Assembly: GCA_934256705.1 (NCBI GenBank)
Contig: CAKQPF010000021.1
Location: 1-53,507, forward strand
Source: an uncultured Prevotella sp.
GTDB taxonomy: Bacteria; Bacteroidota; Bacteroidia; Bacteroidales; Bacteroidaceae
DNA length: 53,507 nucleotides
Direction of reading: 5' to 3'
Part shown: positions 51,912 through 53,507 of the stretch, one piece after another
Layout: each line of letters begins with the position of its first letter
Numbering within the stretch: the stretch's first letter is position 1
The notes under the pieces: generated by a model
The model's input: only the letters and a program-made list of their open reading frames with translations
What the model was told of the DNA's origin: nothing
Database searches by the model: none
Position numbers and translations under genes: made by a program

Positions 51912-53186
51912 ATGCGCATTTCCTCCTTGTTTATAATAGTTCTATGTATTCTTTCTTCCTGCGACCTCATAAGGGAGAAAGAACAGCCGAACATTACCCC
52001 GTGGGGAGAAGTGATGGAGGACGACGAAGAAGGCGATGGGGAAGAAGAGAAGCGTGACAGCGTGGATTCCGACATGATGTCGCTCGGGGATATTGTCAAT
52101 GCAGGCGAAATGATAATGCTTACCATGTCAGGACCTGAGACGTATTATGAATATCGCGGGCATGGGCTTGGACTGCATTATCTCCTTTGCGAGAAGTTTG
52201 CGCAGAGGCTCGGAGTCTCTCTTCGTGTCGAACTGTGCAAGGACACCACGGAGATGATCACGAGGCTGCGCGATGGTGAGGCGGACATCATCGCCTTCCC
52301 GCTCCCGGTAAAAGGAGAGAAGGCGACCCGAAACCCACAACCCAAGACCAACAACCCACAACCACAGACCGCCCTCAACTACAAGGGCCTGGCTCTATGC
52401 GGCGTGCATGACAGTCTCAAGACCTATTCATGGGCTGTAAACCAAAGCAGCACCGAGCTTGCCAAGGCTCTCGATTCGTGGTTCAAGGTTTCGATGATAG
52501 CCTCCACCCAGCAGGAGATGAAGCGTACCCTCGCCGTGGGATTCGTCAAGCGCCACATCTATCCGTTTATGCTCAACAGGAAGGATGCGGTAATCTCCCG
52601 TTATGACCCGCTTTTCCGCAAGTATGCCGGAGTGGCAAACTGTGACTGGACCCTTATCGCGGCGCAGTGCTATCAGGAGTCCTGTTTCGACCCTAAGGCC
52701 AAGTCATGGGCTGGAGCGTGCGGACTCATGCAGATAATGCTTTCCACGGCAGACCATCTCGGACTGCCTCGTGCCCAGATCTACGAGCCGGAGGCAAACA
52801 TACATGCCGCCTGTCGCTATATGGCGGAGCTGCAGGGCAGGTTTGCTGATGTTCCCAACCGGCAGGAACGCCTGCATTTCGCTCTCGCGTGCTATAATGG
52901 AGGTTATAATCACATCCGTGATGCAATGGCTCTGGCAAAGAAATACGGCAGGAACCCGCAGCGATGGGCGGAAGTGCGCGAGTTTGTCCTTGGACTGCAG
53001 TCACCGCAGTATTACAATGACCCGGTGGTGAAATATGGTTACATGCGCGGTTCCGAGACGGCGGACTACGTCAATCGCATCATGGACCGCTGGAACCAGT
53101 ATCGCGGAGCTACGAAGGGAAGGTACGGTTCGGGTGTCAACGCCCAGCCTTTCCGCTCGAAGCGAAAGAATAAGTGGGACAGGTAG
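51912..53186 (+). CDS. MltF-like lytic transglycosylase lipoprotein
   Basis: A 424-residue lipoprotein. The signal MRISSLFIIVLCILSSC ends in a lipobox Cys17. A solute-binding-protein-like domain at about 45-225 (TYYEYRGHGLGLHYLLCEKF, DTTEMITRLRDGEADIIAFP) precedes the SLT domain, with catalytic Glu256 in CYQESCFDPKAKSWAGACGL and the YNGGYNHIRDA motif. It cleaves peptidoglycan at the outer membrane inner face. Residues about 140-153 (NPQPKTNNPQPQT) derive from the CCCACAACC repeat family. The upstream in-frame extension is repeat DNA. Confidence 0.87.
   Translation: MRISSLFIIVLCILSSCDLIREKEQPNITPWGEVMEDDEEGDGEEEKRDSVDSDMMSLGDIVNAGEMIMLTMSGPETYYEYRGHGLGLHYLLCEKFAQRLGVSLRVELCKDTTEMITRLRDGEADIIAFPLPVKGEKATRNPQPKTNNPQPQTALNYKGLALCGVHDSLKTYSWAVNQSSTELAKALDSWFKVSMIASTQQEMKRTLAVGFVKRHIYPFMLNRKDAVISRYDPLFRKYAGVANCDWTLIAAQCYQESCFDPKAKSWAGACGLMQIMLSTADHLGLPRAQIYEPEANIHAACRYMAELQGRFADVPNRQERLHFALACYNGGYNHIRDAMALAKKYGRNPQRWAEVREFVLGLQSPQYYNDPVVKYGYMRGSETADYVNRIMDRWNQYRGATKGRYGSGVNAQPFRSKRKNKWDR
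52331..52370 (+). repeat. Repeat element segment inside coding sequence
   Basis: AACCCACAACCCAAGACC and AACCCACAACCACAGACC lie in frame in the transglycosylase gene and encode NPQP twice. The same DNA motif fills the gaps before four neighbouring genes. Confidence 0.75.
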
Positions 53187-53193
53187 TTTAAAA

Positions 53194-53283
53194 GGTTGTT
53201 TAGTTGTTTAGTTGTTTTGTGGTTTAGTTGTTTGTCTATTCTGTCAACAAAACTACCAGACAACAAAACCACCAGACAACAAA
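53194..53283. repeat. Variant G/T-C/A element after the transglycosylase
   Basis: A left arm of GTTGTTTAGTTGTTTAG type (53194-53234), a short centre, then a right arm of ACAACAAAACCACCAGAC type. The architecture matches the other elements, with A/T in place of some G/C. Confidence 0.6.
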
Positions 53284-53285
53284 TC

Positions 53286-53377
53286 TGCCTGGAAGGCAAT
53301 ACCGAGCGAAGCGAGAGTAACCCGGGACGAAGTCTCGGGATTTATAGCAAAGAAGAGAGCGGCTGTCTGGAAGACAG
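53286..53377. repeat. Three-hairpin intergenic repeat
   Basis: Hairpins TGCCTggaAGGCA (53286-53298), CCCGGGAC/GTCTCGGG (53321-53339) and CTGTCTggaAGACAG (53363-53377). The first and third share the layout YCTGGAAGRCARTACC. GAGCGAAGCGAGAG lies between them. It resembles a dispersed palindromic element; no gene is seen. Confidence 0.5.
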
Positions 53378-53507
53378 TACCTCCCCTCTCAAAAAAAAAT
53401 ATCAATGGATAAAAATGTTGTTTTGTTGTTTAGTAATGTGTAAATAATAACTTCCGTAGTTTTCTGCGGTTAAGATCAACATTTGACGAGATAGTTCCAT
53501 TTGGAGA
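53378..53507. other. Window end without recognised gene
   Basis: Contains an A-run, another TTGTTTTGTTGTTTAG tract, and unassigned sequence to the window edge. It may precede a gene outside the window. Confidence 0.35.

Noticed and set aside
53286..53377. tRNA or tmRNA fragment
   Set aside because: The hairpins do not form a cloverleaf and have no tRNA-like conserved bases.

Overview
The window reads as chromosomal DNA of a Bacteroidetes bacterium, most likely a Prevotella-type (Bacteroidales) gut or oral anaerobe. The evidence is the TTTG-N19/21-TAnnTTTG promoter grammar in front of many genes, the lack of clear Shine-Dalgarno sites, a mutAB plus sodium-pumping decarboxylase set, secreted C69 and C1 peptidases, a GH106-type rhamnosidase, and protein families typical of the group. 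The species is not determined.

Layout. 1-559 is non-coding, with a degenerate 22-bp repeat array and a long palindrome. 560-3430 (-) is an operon of a LysE-type exporter, a DUF4924-like protein and release factor 3. 3488-6414 (+) has a ROK sugar kinase, murB and a PhnP-like hydrolase. 6534-12087 (+) is a leucine operon (leader peptide, attenuator, leuA, leuC, leuD, and a second LeuA-like synthase). 12088-15155 holds a repeat array, a long palindrome, a cyclophilin and a GHL10-type lipid-exported or secreted glycosidase. 15181-20464 (+) has cstA, a small beta-barrel protein, nadC and a C69 dipeptidase. 20691-21191 has tRNA-Cys(GCA) and a small winged-helix-like protein. 21594-26092 (-) is a four-gene unit for membrane subunits of a sodium-translocating decarboxylase plus an AspT-like transporter, divergent from mutA-mutB (26277-30292, +).

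30598-32151 is the most unusual part: an A+T-rich island of tiny orphan ORFs that look related to each other, separated by inverted repeats. Two of these repeats, read on the minus strand, form a promoter-hairpin-terminator unit resembling a small RNA gene. 32249-38020 contains an iron alcohol dehydrogenase, a C1 peptidase, an M24 aminopeptidase and an alkaline phosphatase. 38846-42986 is a TolC/HlyD/MFS efflux operon, followed by an AraC regulator and a GH106 enzyme. leuB stands alone at 47148, then two TPR proteins, a DEAD-box helicase and an MltF-like lytic transglycosylase.

How the genes work together. The leucine leader contains both Leu and Ile codons, which fits an operon whose LeuCD isomerase could serve leucine synthesis and, if the second synthase makes citramalate, isoleucine synthesis. 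leuB is outside that attenuator. mutAB and the decarboxylase subunits belong to the succinate-to-propionate route, but the carboxyltransferase alpha subunit and the epimerase are not in the window.

Repeats are the other theme. Three arrays of 22-bp units occur at 3' ends of genes. A second family, with a G/T-rich arm, a core and a C/A-rich arm, fills gaps between 46.9 and 53.3 kb, sits directly before several start codons, and in one place appears in frame inside a coding sequence. All assignments come from reading the sequence; no database search was run.
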